64,000 nt of DNA from Nostoc sp. LEGE 12450 (GTDB taxonomy: Bacteria > Cyanobacteriota > Cyanobacteriia > Cyanobacteriales > Nostocaceae): contig NZ_JADEXU010000011.1 in assembly GCF_015206895.1 (NCBI RefSeq), forward strand, positions 1 through 64,000, in the 5' to 3' direction. Positions 1 to 8,419 of the stretch are shown one piece after another (position 1 is the stretch's first letter; each line of letters begins with the position of its first letter). The notes beneath the pieces are model-generated. The model was not told where the DNA came from. It did no database searches and worked only from the letters and a program-made list of their open reading frames with translations. A program made the translations under genes and the position numbers.

Positions 1-58
1 CCTGCTCCCCTGCCCCCTGCCTCTATTGCGCGGTGATACTACCAGAAAATAAAACTGC

Positions 59-3000
59 ATGGAACTGAAAAATCACTGGTTTGCTGTAAATAAAGTTGTT
101 TTACCACGACTACTACAGTGGGTGAATCTCCGGCCAGAGGAGAGTGAACGAACTCAGCTAATGTTTATTTTTTACACAACTGTATGTGTAGGATTGCGGT
201 GGGCAGAAGACAGTACGGTGGCGCTGTTTTTGGATGAATATGGGACTCATCTATTGCCGTGGATGTATATTGCCAGCGCTGTTATGAGCGCAGCACTGGT
301 TTTTTTATACTCTTGGCTGCAAAGGATTTTTCCCTTACGCCGGGTGATTGTAGCGATCGCACCTTGCATGTTGATGCCATTACTTTTATTAGTTTTATTA
401 CGTTGGGGATCTCATGTTTCTTACCTGGTAGTTATTTCGGCCTTTCTACTGCGGCTATGGGTAGATGCCCTTTATGTAGTCAACGATCTCAATACCTCCA
501 TCGTCGCTAACCAAATATTTAACATTCGAGAGATTAAGCGGACTTACCCACTGGTGAGTAGTGGACTTTTGGTAGCAGATGTAATTAGTGGCTTTAGTTT
601 GCCTTGGCTAGTGCAATACACCTCGCTGAATAAGATCATCTTCATCGCCTGTGTGGTGATTTTATTCGGATCGGCGATTTTATTCTATTTAACAAACCAC
701 TATCGAGCGGCTTTTCCTGAAACTCCACAAAGACTAATTCCTGAAGAACAAGCTTCACGAGAGCGCTTTATTAAAAGTCCGCTGAAGCGCTATGTTTGGC
801 AATTGTTTGCTTTTGTCGGTCTGTTGCAAGTTATTGGGTTATTAATAGATTTTCAATATCTGCGCGAACTCAAATCCAATATGAGCGACCGAGAACTCGC
901 CAGTTTCTTGGGTCTTTTTGGTGGCATGTTGGGACTGTGTGAGTTGTTATTGCAGTGGTTTATTTCCAGCCGACTCATTGAACGGATGGGAGTATTTTTT
1001 ACAGCGACACTTTTACCCATCACCGTAGGCTTTTCACTACCAGGAGTGCTGGTATTTTTGCATTTAATTCCAGCCATACAATCGCAAAGCTTTTTCTGGG
1101 GTCTGATAATTGTCAAATTTTGCGATGAACTTCTGCGCTATACCTTTGTCATGAGTAGCGGCCCCATCCTGTACCAACCGATTCCCGAGTCAATTCGCAG
1201 CCGGATGCAGACTTTATCTGGCGGAACAGCCGAAGCGATCGCTACAGGTTTGACAGGAGTACTAATTTTTGCAACTCTATTGTTTTGTAACCGTTTTGTA
1301 CCCGTATCCCTGCAAAAGTGGGTATTGGTGGCAGAAACAATGCTGATAGCTAGCACCTGTTTAAAAGTAGTTTGGGAATTGCGATCGCGTTACGTTGAAC
1401 TGTTAGTCTTGAGTGTGGCACGGGGTCAGTTGAGTGCAACCAATGTCGGCTTACGATTTTTCAAGCAAGGTGTAGTCAAAGCCTTGGGAGAAAAAGGCAG
1501 CGAGGCTGATAAACGCTCTTGTATTGAACTTTTAGCCCAAATTGACTCTCAAGGAGCTGCGGAAGTTTTAGCACCCCTGTTAGTTAAGTTAACCCCAGAT
1601 TTGCAGCGCCAAAGTTTGGAAGTGATGCTGACAGCCGGTGCAAATCCCGCTTATCTATCCGCCATTCGTCCTTTGTTAGAACAACCCCAAGAAACTAACC
1701 CCGAAGTTTTCGCCCTAGCACTACGTTACGTTTGGCTAGCTGAACCAAATCCCAATTTAAGCATTTTAGAAGAATATCTTAACCCCCGCCAAAACTCACT
1801 CATCCGCGCTACCGCCGCCGCCTTAGTTTTACGTCAGGGAACGCCCATGCAAAAGGTAGCAGCTACCCAAACTATGCGCCGGATGTTGACTCATAAGAAA
1901 GAACGGGAACGGGTGAATGGAGTCAGAGCCCTTAGAGAAGCAGTTTATTTACAAGCGTTACGGATTCACATTCCGAATTTATTACAAGATGAATCGTTAC
2001 GGGTGCGCTGTGCCGTATTGGAAATGATTGCAGCAACCCATTTAGAGGAATACTATTCGGCGCTGATTGCAGCACTTTATTACAAATCAACCCGTACTAT
2101 AGCAATGTCATCCCTAGTGCGGCTGGAAAATGAAGCGATAGAGATGCTGTTGCGGTTAGCTAACAATATTTACAAACCAGAAGTAGTGCGGATGTACGCT
2201 TGGCGTACCATTGCTCAAATTGGCACTCAGGAAGCATTAGAGACTTTATGGGAAAACTTGGAGGCATCCTGGGGTATAACTAGGGATCATATTCTTCGGA
2301 GCTTACTCAAAATACATAAACAACCAGGAATTAGAGGTTTAGTAGATCGGTTTTATGAAAGTCGGGTAGAAAATTTAATTGAGCAGGAATTAAAGTTTTT
2401 AGGCGAGATTTATGGTGCATATATAGACTTGAAAATATTAGATGAAAAAGAAAATCATCAATCAAGTGAGAGGATTGTGATTGTCTCTGAGTTACTGCAA
2501 CGCGCCCTTTTAGAATTGGAATTGGATGTCAAAGAGCGGCTGCTACTGTTACTCAGACTGCTTTACTCACCAGAAAAGATGCAGGCAGCAGCGTTTAATC
2601 TGCGATCGCTCTCAGTGGTAAACTTAGCACGGGGTTTAGAAATCTTAGAGCATACCGTAACTTTGCCTTGCAAGTCTCTGTTACTGAATATTTTAGATAA
2701 CCGACCGCAGTCAGAAAAATTGCAACATCTTGTAGAAGCCAAGATTGTAGAATATGAGAATATGCTAGTTAGTGATCGCCTCCACAGATTGCTGATGTTA
2801 GGTAACTTCCTTTCTGATTGGTGTCTAGCTTGTTGTTTCCATTTTGCTCAAGTGACTCGGATTAGACTTACCAGTTCTGAGATTTTAGTAAGTTTGCGTC
2901 ACCCAACAGGGTTTGTTAGAGAAGCTGCGATCGCATATCTAAATATGGTTTCACATCGCGTTCTCCTGCAAATCTTACCCCAGTTACAAAAAGATCCACA

Positions 3001-3064
3001 TCCTTTGGTGGCCGCTCAAGTAAAGGAGTTACTCGAAAAATACCAATTCAATCGCTACGAATAA
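59..3064 (+). CDS. MFS/nucleotide-exchanger-like membrane protein fused to HEAT repeats
   Basis: A 1001-residue two-part protein. Residues about 30-440 contain roughly ten to twelve hydrophobic segments arranged as in MFS or ATP/ADP-exchanger (Npt/Tlc-like) transporters. Residues about 465-1000 are soluble paired helices rich in Leu, Ala and Arg, with the spacing of HEAT repeats, for example around RVRCAVLEM and in the final third. The combination predicts a membrane carrier with a cytoplasmic HEAT scaffold that binds a partner or gates transport; the substrate cannot be told from sequence. The ATG start lies within 60 bases of the window edge, so the promoter is outside. The next gene follows on the same strand after about 115 bases. 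Nearby genes also concern ions and membranes. It could instead be a non-transporting sensor that reuses the MFS fold. Confidence 0.75.
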   Translation: MELKNHWFAVNKVVLPRLLQWVNLRPEESERTQLMFIFYTTVCVGLRWAEDSTVALFLDEYGTHLLPWMYIASAVMSAALVFLYSWLQRIFPLRRVIVAIAPCMLMPLLLLVLLRWGSHVSYLVVISAFLLRLWVDALYVVNDLNTSIVANQIFNIREIKRTYPLVSSGLLVADVISGFSLPWLVQYTSLNKIIFIACVVILFGSAILFYLTNHYRAAFPETPQRLIPEEQASRERFIKSPLKRYVWQLFAFVGLLQVIGLLIDFQYLRELKSNMSDRELASFLGLFGGMLGLCELLLQWFISSRLIERMGVFFTATLLPITVGFSLPGVLVFLHLIPAIQSQSFFWGLIIVKFCDELLRYTFVMSSGPILYQPIPESIRSRMQTLSGGTAEAIATGLTGVLIFATLLFCNRFVPVSLQKWVLVAETMLIASTCLKVVWELRSRYVELLVLSVARGQLSATNVGLRFFKQGVVKALGEKGSEADKRSCIELLAQIDSQGAAEVLAPLLVKLTPDLQRQSLEVMLTAGANPAYLSAIRPLLEQPQETNPEVFALALRYVWLAEPNPNLSILEEYLNPRQNSLIRATAAALVLRQGTPMQKVAATQTMRRMLTHKKERERVNGVRALREAVYLQALRIHIPNLLQDESLRVRCAVLEMIAATHLEEYYSALIAALYYKSTRTIAMSSLVRLENEAIEMLLRLANNIYKPEVVRMYAWRTIAQIGTQEALETLWENLEASWGITRDHILRSLLKIHKQPGIRGLVDRFYESRVENLIEQELKFLGEIYGAYIDLKILDEKENHQSSERIVIVSELLQRALLELELDVKERLLLLLRLLYSPEKMQAAAFNLRSLSVVNLARGLEILEHTVTLPCKSLLLNILDNRPQSEKLQHLVEAKIVEYENMLVSDRLHRLLMLGNFLSDWCLACCFHFAQVTRIRLTSSEILVSLRHPTGFVREAAIAYLNMVSHRVLLQILPQLQKDPHPLVAAQVKELLEKYQFNRYE

Positions 3065-3181
3065 ACCTAACTGCTTACAAGTGCCATCACTTTGTGGCCA
3101 CATTTGTTTGTAAAACTGTAGACAAATCAATCACCAATAAAAGCTTTGCAGGTTCATCAATGCTTTTGGGAGGCAAACAAA

Positions 3182-3718
3182 ATGGCTTCTGGTCAACTTC
3201 AACACGCTATTGGTATATTTCGCGATCGCCAAATTGCACTACAGGCGCTCGACGAACTAAGAAGTAGTGGCTTTCCGATGCATGAGATTTCCGTAATCAC
3301 TAAAACACCCAAGCTTAATGAGCAACTTGACAGTTCCGACACAAGTGAAAGTACTATCACTCCTGCTGAAGGTGCTAGGGCGGGTGGATTAGCAGGTGCT
3401 AGGGTGGGAGGTTTACTTACCTTGGTTGCGGGTTTGGGTATTTTGCTTATTCCTGGTTTTGGCCCAGCACTAGCAGCGGAGTCTGTTTTAGGCACACTTT
3501 TAGGAAGTGGAGCTAGTGCAGCAGCTGGCGGTCTTATTGGCGCGCTGCGGGGTTGGTTTCTTCCTGAAGAAGCCGCCAAACTCTATAATGACCGAGTATT
3601 TCAAGGCGATTATTTAGTGACAATAGAAAGTACAGAAGACAATATCCATCAAGCCGAACCAATTCTGAAGCGTTTTGGTATTCAGGAATGGCGTATTTTT
3701 GATATTCCCAGAAGTTGA
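3182..3718 (+). CDS. Glycine-zipper stress-type protein (general stress protein 17M-like N-terminus)
   Basis: The N-terminal ~45 residues (IGIFRDRQIALQALDELR, then a Ser-Gly-Phe turn and EISVITK) look like the ferredoxin-like fold of general stress protein 17M/YflT-type proteins. The middle is a long glycine- and alanine-rich hydrophobic stretch (AGARVGGL, GLGILLIPGFGPALA) typical of glycine zippers that insert in or associate with membranes. The C-terminus returns to a mixed alpha/beta pattern ending EWRIFDIPRS. An upstream in-frame ATG at 3146 exists, but GGGAGG at 3168-3173 sits eight bases before the ATG at 3182, so I start there; the product is then 178 residues. The function is unproven. 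A role in stress-related membrane protection or osmotic response is a family-level inference that fits the ion-transport neighbours. Confidence 0.7.
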   Translation: MASGQLQHAIGIFRDRQIALQALDELRSSGFPMHEISVITKTPKLNEQLDSSDTSESTITPAEGARAGGLAGARVGGLLTLVAGLGILLIPGFGPALAAESVLGTLLGSGASAAAGGLIGALRGWFLPEEAAKLYNDRVFQGDYLVTIESTEDNIHQAEPILKRFGIQEWRIFDIPRS

Positions 3719-3861
3719 ACGTATATCAATACTTCTCGGTTAAGGGGAAAAGGGGAAAGGGAAAAGGGAAAGAAAAAACCCTTAGCCCTTACCCTTTAAC
3801 CTTTTCCCCAAACTCGATTCCGAGTTAAAAATGCTTAACCGAGCAGTATTGGAACGTATAT
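3719..3861. repeat. MITE-like element with inverted ends (CAATAC...GGTTAAG family)
   Basis: The 203-base gap between two genes is mostly one element. Its left end, CAATACTTCTCGGTTAAG at about 3727-3744, is matched in inverse orientation by CTTAACCGAGCAGTATTG at about 3834-3851, and GTATAT lies just outside each end. The interior is itself a mirror: G/A-rich GGGGAAAAGGGGAAAGGG followed by C/T-rich CCCTTTAACCTTTTCCCC. Related inverted ends appear at 32861-33015 and 52465-52584. No reading frame is present. Confidence 0.6.
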
Positions 3862-3921
3862 CTCTACTTTCCTAACTTGTAAAGTGGAATAGAAAGATCA
3901 AAAAAAGTAAAAAGAGCAGCT

Positions 3922-4599
3922 ATGTACGTACTAATAGGTGGAGCCGGCTTAGTGGGCTTAAGTTTAGCCCAAAAACTAGTAGAGCTAGGACATACTGTTG
4001 CCGTAATTGACGTTGACCCTATTGCTTGTCGTTATGCCCGTGAACAAGTAGGAGCAATGGCTTTTGAAGGCAGTGCTGTAAGTACAGAAGTATTGCTAGA
4101 AGCTGGGATTCGCAAAGCAGGCTCTTTGGCAGCTGTCTTAAGAAGTGATGCTTTAAACTTGGCAATGGTAACTCTTGCTAAACACTATGGTGTCACCCAT
4201 ATTTTGAGTCGGATGCGCCACCCAGATTTTGCCGAACCACTGCGGATAGCTGGAGCTAACCATATCATCAGTACTGTGGAACTATCAGTTTCAACAATGG
4301 TGAATGCCATTGAGTATCCCCAAGTGGAATCAATGATGCATTTTGAGCAAGGACAGATTGAGGTTCTGAAACTTGCCATCCCAAACAATTGCTATGTTGC
4401 CGGTCGTAGTGTTGCCGAAATCGCTCAGGATGCCCGATTTCCTAGTGGTTCGCTAATTATTGGTTATCAATCCCATCCCCACGAAGATTTGATGATTCCT
4501 AACGGCAGTACAATACTGGAACCTCATTCAACAGTGTTGATTGTGACTAAACCAGGATCTTTACATCAAGTTATTGATTTTATTGAGCAAAGATGTTAA
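3922..4599 (+). CDS. TrkA/RCK-type NAD-binding K+ transport regulator
   Basis: A 225-residue soluble protein with an N-terminal RCK (TrkA-N) Rossmann domain and a C-terminal TrkA-C domain. The dinucleotide-binding loop is GGAGLVGLSLA (residues 6-16), followed by VIDVDP with Asp30 at the end of strand 2, where NAD(H) ribose is normally held. Residues about 145-225 form the TrkA-C ligand-binding fold, with RSVAEIAQDARFPSGSLIIG near its start. Such proteins sit on the cytoplasmic face of Trk/Ktr K+ channels and gate them in response to nucleotide binding. No channel subunit lies beside it, so it probably acts with a channel encoded elsewhere. No membrane segment is present. The length is right for a single-RCK KtrA-type protein. 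Confidence 0.85.
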   Translation: MYVLIGGAGLVGLSLAQKLVELGHTVAVIDVDPIACRYAREQVGAMAFEGSAVSTEVLLEAGIRKAGSLAAVLRSDALNLAMVTLAKHYGVTHILSRMRHPDFAEPLRIAGANHIISTVELSVSTMVNAIEYPQVESMMHFEQGQIEVLKLAIPNNCYVAGRSVAEIAQDARFPSGSLIIGYQSHPHEDLMIPNGSTILEPHSTVLIVTKPGSLHQVIDFIEQRC

Positions 4600-4674
4600 G
4601 CGTAGTCCCGACTGAAACTATTTATTAAGTGGGATTAGCTAGAAATGTATAAAAAATGGGTGTAAATAGTTTTG

Positions 4675-5235
4675 ATGAAGCTTTATTCATATATTTTAGC
4701 GATCGCTGTTATTTTTCTGGCATCTTGTCAATCAACAAATATTTCACCCAAATCACAACCCGATGCTATTCAAGCAACTCCAGTTCAAAAAATAGTAACG
4801 CTAGATCAGAATTTTAAGATAGCAAGCGGTCAAACTGTTTATGTTCCTGTCTATTCACATATCTATCATCACAATAAACAGGAGATTTTCGAGTTAGCCG
4901 TTACACTCAGTATTCGGAATACAGATTTGACCAATCCAATCGTTATTACTTCTGTGCGCTACTACAACTCAGAAGGGAAATTAGTCAAACAGTATTTGGA
5001 ACGTCCTATTCAAATTGATGCGCTAGCTTCTACAGATTTTTTTATAAATAGAAATGACACCAGTGGAGGTTTAGGTGCAAACTTTATTGTCGAGTGGGTA
5101 GCCCAAACACAAATATCCGAACCTATAGTGGAGGCAGTCATGATTGGTACTGACTTTCAGCAAGGAATCTCTTTTATCAGTCCTGGTAGAGCGATTAAAA
5201 ATCAAAATAACAATAAGCGATCGCCTTTAAAATAA
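4675..5235 (+). CDS. DUF3124-like lipoprotein
   Basis: A 186-residue exported protein. The N-terminus MKLYSYILAIAVIFLASCQS is a textbook lipoprotein signal with lipobox LASC, so the mature protein should start at that cysteine and be lipid-anchored. The body has alternating beta-strand patterns (TVYVPVYSHIYHH, LAVTLSIRNTD, IVITSVRYYNSEGKLV) and ends in an Asn/Lys-rich tail. This order of motifs matches the DUF3124 family, whose function is unknown. A TTG three bases upstream is also in frame, but the ATG at 4675 gives the cleaner signal peptide. It stands alone, about 75 bases after the TrkA-like gene. Confidence 0.75.
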   Translation: MKLYSYILAIAVIFLASCQSTNISPKSQPDAIQATPVQKIVTLDQNFKIASGQTVYVPVYSHIYHHNKQEIFELAVTLSIRNTDLTNPIVITSVRYYNSEGKLVKQYLERPIQIDALASTDFFINRNDTSGGLGANFIVEWVAQTQISEPIVEAVMIGTDFQQGISFISPGRAIKNQNNNKRSPLK

Positions 5236-5418
5236 TTTGTAATGATGCTCTCTACAAGACGTTAAAAGCGTAGCTTGCTTCTCTGTAAGAGTACGCAAAA
5301 GCCAACATAATTCGGAAGTTCCTCGTTCCCATACTTCGCATCAGAATGCATTCATTGAGTCAGAGACTCAATCTCTAGGTGAAGGCAATACAGTTCAGAT
5401 TAGCCCAAAATCCTCATG

Positions 5419-5442
5419 TAGAGACGCGATTTATCGCGTCTT
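5419..5442. repeat. Small hairpin repeat (AGACGCGAT...ATCGCGTCT)
   Basis: AGACGCGATTTATCGCGTCT is a near-perfect palindrome inside the 447-base gap after the DUF3124-like gene. Variants of the same hairpin occur near 52519, 59496 and 59543, each inside a larger MITE-like repeat. It is a dispersed palindrome and not a terminator for the gene 185 bases upstream, because no T-run follows it. Confidence 0.5.
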
Positions 5443-5487
5443 CAAAGACCAATCATCTACACCCATAACCCTTAATTTAAACGTATT

Positions 5488-5634
5488 GGTTCATCAACTA
5501 AGCTCAAAGGTTCATCGATAAAGCTCAAAGGTTCATCAACGAAGCCCAAAGTTTCATCGACAAAGCTCAAAGGTTCATCAACGAAGCTCAGAGGTTAATC
5601 GACAAAGCTCAGAGGTTAATCGACAAAGCTCAGA
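5488..5634. repeat. Tandem array, seven copies of a 21-bp unit
   Basis: Seven head-to-tail 21-bp copies built on GGTTCATC followed by AAAGCTCAAA or its variants. Copies 1, 3 and 5 carry CAAC after TCAT, while 2, 4, 6 and 7 carry CGA; the array therefore looks like a 42-bp dimer that was expanded. It is flanked by a heptamer array at 5647-5680. No start codon or ribosome site precedes it, and it sits upstream of the stop end of a convergent gene, so I do not treat it as coding. Confidence 0.8.
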
Positions 5635-5646
5635 CTATTCCCCATG

Positions 5647-5680
5647 CCCAATTCCCAATTCCCAATTCCCAATTCCCAAT
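5647..5680. repeat. Heptamer (STRR) array CCCAATT
   Basis: About five tandem copies of CCCAATT immediately before the stop codon end of the minus-strand antiporter gene. Heptameric tandem repeats of this kind (STRR sequences) are known from heterocystous cyanobacteria and are generally non-coding. Confidence 0.8.
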
Positions 5681-5682
5681 AT

Positions 5683-7236
5683 TTAATCATCATCTAACTT
5701 CAGCAATTGTTCATCAAGATTTTGTATCCGCCCGCGCACAATTTCTTCTGAGAGAATTCGCTTCCGCATCGCCTCATTGAGCGCTCCTTTTTCTGCCAGC
5801 AGTAAACGGCGGCGAATGGCATCAAGTTTAGCACTGTTGCCAGTTTTGCCCTCTACATCATCAGGACGACGATTATAAAGTTCCCGCAGTATCTTTTCTG
5901 CGCCAGCGATTCGCACTTGATAAGCTGAACGCATCTCTTCATAAACAGCTTTTGGTAAAACCCCTGATTTCAACAAACTATCTAATTCATCTTGTGCTGC
6001 CTTACCTGTCATCAACTGGGCTTGCAATTCTTCAACTTGTTGTTGAGCCTCTGAAAAATTAGATAATTTTAAGCGTTTTACCACCAAAGGCAAACTTAAA
6101 CCCTGTCCAACTAACGACACCAGCACACTACCGAAAACTAAAGCGATGAGAACATCTCGCCCTGGTAGTGTTTCTGGTAAACTCAACGCCAGAGCCATCG
6201 AGAGCGAACCTTTGATATTACCTAAAAAGAGTAAATGTTGCCAGCGCAAAGGAATTGGGCGGTCAATCAAACGAATCCCTGCTAGCAAAGGATAGACTGT
6301 AAGAACTCGCCCAACTTGATAAGCCAAAACAGCAAAGAGAATTGCAGGTAAAGTTCTCCAGAGCGTTACCAGGTCTATTTCTACACCAATTAGCAGAAAA
6401 ATAAAGGTGTTGACAGTAAAACTGGCATATTCCCAGAAACTCAATAAGGTGATGCGACTAGAAGCAGAAGTATTCTGAGAAAGCCCTAAATTACCGAAAA
6501 TTAATCCAGCGACAACTACAGCCACCGCACCCGATACACCAAGAAATTGCCCAACTTGAAAAGTTCCCAATGCAACTGCAACTGTCAGTAACAAGCTGCT
6601 AAGGGCATCATCTAAACGGGCGAATACAGGTATGCTCAAGTAGCCCAAGACTAACCCTACTAGGCAGCCTCCTAAAGAGATAAATAGCAGTTGTTGGATT
6701 CCCTCTATAAATGTGAGTGAACCTGTAGAATATACTTGCAAAATTAGGTTGAAGGAAACTAGAGCAGCTGCATCATTAAATAAAGTTTCTCCTTCAACGA
6801 TGGTGGAAAGCCGGGAAGGTACTGGTATTTCCTTAAAGACGGCAATCATAGAAACTGTATCAGTGTTTGCCAGAATTACTCCGACAAATAACGCAGGTAT
6901 CCAACTCAGTCCCAGCCCAAATTTTAACAGGGCGGCAATAATCCCACTGGAAAGCACAGCCCCAGGCCCAGCTAGTAAGGCAATTGGTTTAAACGTGCTG
7001 CGTAGGCGGCTGACATCTGTATTAATGCCAGCTTCAAAGATGAGAATTGGCAGGAAAAGATTCAAAACAAGGGTTGGATTTAAACCAATCGGACGAGACA
7101 ACAATTCAGTGATTGGTAAACCTGCCAATACTAAACCGGTGACATAAGGGATTCGCAACCGCCGGGATAGCAAAGCTACTCCTGTAGCAAGCAGCAAAAG
7201 AATAATTGAAACTTTAACTAATTGAGTTACATCCAC
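5683..7236 (-). CDS. CPA1-type Na+/H+ antiporter
   Basis: A 517-residue integral membrane exchanger. About twelve hydrophobic segments fill residues 1-390. The ion-binding signature of the CPA1/NhaP family is visible in NTDTVSMIAVFKEI followed by EGETLFNDAAALVSF, in which the Asn-Asp pair of FND is the expected cation/proton site. A charged cytoplasmic helical tail (residues ~395-517, e.g. EEMRSAYQVRIAGAEKILREL) probably regulates activity. It should exchange Na+ (or K+) for H+ across the plasma membrane. The start is the ATG giving MDVTQLVKVSIILLL. A DUF389 membrane protein lies 70 bases upstream on the same strand, likely in one transcript, and a second CPA1 antiporter is divergently transcribed beyond it. 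Confidence 0.88.
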   Translation of the reverse strand: MDVTQLVKVSIILLLLATGVALLSRRLRIPYVTGLVLAGLPITELLSRPIGLNPTLVLNLFLPILIFEAGINTDVSRLRSTFKPIALLAGPGAVLSSGIIAALLKFGLGLSWIPALFVGVILANTDTVSMIAVFKEIPVPSRLSTIVEGETLFNDAAALVSFNLILQVYSTGSLTFIEGIQQLLFISLGGCLVGLVLGYLSIPVFARLDDALSSLLLTVAVALGTFQVGQFLGVSGAVAVVVAGLIFGNLGLSQNTSASSRITLLSFWEYASFTVNTFIFLLIGVEIDLVTLWRTLPAILFAVLAYQVGRVLTVYPLLAGIRLIDRPIPLRWQHLLFLGNIKGSLSMALALSLPETLPGRDVLIALVFGSVLVSLVGQGLSLPLVVKRLKLSNFSEAQQQVEELQAQLMTGKAAQDELDSLLKSGVLPKAVYEEMRSAYQVRIAGAEKILRELYNRRPDDVEGKTGNSAKLDAIRRRLLLAEKGALNEAMRKRILSEEIVRGRIQNLDEQLLKLDDD

Positions 7237-7306
7237 TATTACGTTTTAGAAAGTTAGTTTGACTTGACTGATAGATTCTCTCTTCATTCATGCCAAATTA
7301 GCAACT

Positions 7307-8368
7307 TTAACGTGTGGGTTCCGAACTTCTAATTTCCTCTACTTCAGCAACTTCAAAAATTAAAGTGAATGCTTGCCCCATCTCTCGCTTGATAAATTCT
7401 TCTAATAATTCTACTTGCCGAGGTGTAACAGGTTCCCTTGCCCGGACACTTAAACGGACTTCTGGGGGATTTGTCAACCAATTAGTATTACTGTTAAGTA
7501 ACTGCAATCGCCCAAAGGTAACAGTTCGGTTCAATAATGCTTTTCGCAAGCTGGTTTCCAGTTGTGCTTGTCGTACAAGTCGGGCAAAGCTGACTCCCAA
7601 GGGAATTAGCAGGATAGCTGTCAAAGCCATAGTCCAAATTAGGGGTTGACGGGCCCGCGCCATTGAAGTGTAACCTGCTACCACAAATGTCACCATACAG
7701 GAGAGGGCAATACCTAGCAAGTTGGTGAGATAAAGTAGGGTTGCTCCGAAACTGAGTGACCAATTGCCTTGTGCCAAGCCTAAGCCAATCACACAGACGG
7801 GAGGCATGAGGGCAACAGCGATCGCAGTTCCTGCTAAACTACCAGAGATTTTCGTCTCAACTTTCGCGTAGCCACTAATACCACCAGCCACTACCGCAAT
7901 TCCCAAATCTAACAGCGTTGGTCTTGATCGGGCCAGCACTTCACTACCGTAACTAGGCAATCCTACCAGCCAGCCCAGAGCCGAGGCGATCGCTACCGCT
8001 AACAGCGTGCCCACTGCTACAGCAATTAGTCCCTTGCGAAACAAAGTAATATCTGCTTGCAAAGCACCAAAAGCTAACCCGCGAATCGGCAACATTAAAG
8101 GAGCAATAATCATCGCACCAATAATTACAGCTGCACTGTTAGACAATAAACCCAAAGTTGCGATCGCACAGGAGCTAATTATCAAAATTATGTAAGCTGA
8201 GTCTAGAGTTGATTCAGCCAGCAACTCTGTTTGTAGCTGTTGAATTTGCTCCGGTTGCGAACCCCGGCGGCGGAAATTTTTAAATCGGTCTCGAATGTTA
8301 TTACCCAAGACCTTCCTCCTGAATGCTTGGTTATCTCTAATTAAAGTTTCCCATTGAACCGGTGTCAT
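7307..8368 (-). CDS. DUF389 family membrane protein
   Basis: A 353-residue membrane protein. A cytoplasmic N-terminus of ~50 residues is followed by hydrophobic segments between about 55 and 260, including the conserved-looking stretches NSAAVIIGAMIIAPLMLP and ISGSLAGTAIAVALMPPVCV, which are hallmarks of the DUF389 (TIGR00341) family. A soluble alpha/beta domain at ~275-353 resembles a C-terminal regulatory domain. The biochemical role is unknown. It precedes an antiporter gene on the same strand (70-base gap), and its start is only about 50 bases from the divergent antiporter at 8420, so the three may be co-regulated from this shared intergenic region. Confidence 0.82.
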   Translation of the reverse strand: MTPVQWETLIRDNQAFRRKVLGNNIRDRFKNFRRRGSQPEQIQQLQTELLAESTLDSAYIILIISSCAIATLGLLSNSAAVIIGAMIIAPLMLPIRGLAFGALQADITLFRKGLIAVAVGTLLAVAIASALGWLVGLPSYGSEVLARSRPTLLDLGIAVVAGGISGYAKVETKISGSLAGTAIAVALMPPVCVIGLGLAQGNWSLSFGATLLYLTNLLGIALSCMVTFVVAGYTSMARARQPLIWTMALTAILLIPLGVSFARLVRQAQLETSLRKALLNRTVTFGRLQLLNSNTNWLTNPPEVRLSVRAREPVTPRQVELLEEFIKREMGQAFTLIFEVAEVEEIRSSEPTR

Positions 8369-8419
8369 CTGAAAATAGTCAGATGATGATAAATGTAAAG
8401 CTATACCAGGAATTTTCCT

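Noticed and set aside
5488-5634. A possible CRISPR array
   Set aside because: The units are contiguous 21-mers without unique spacers, and no cas gene is present in the window.
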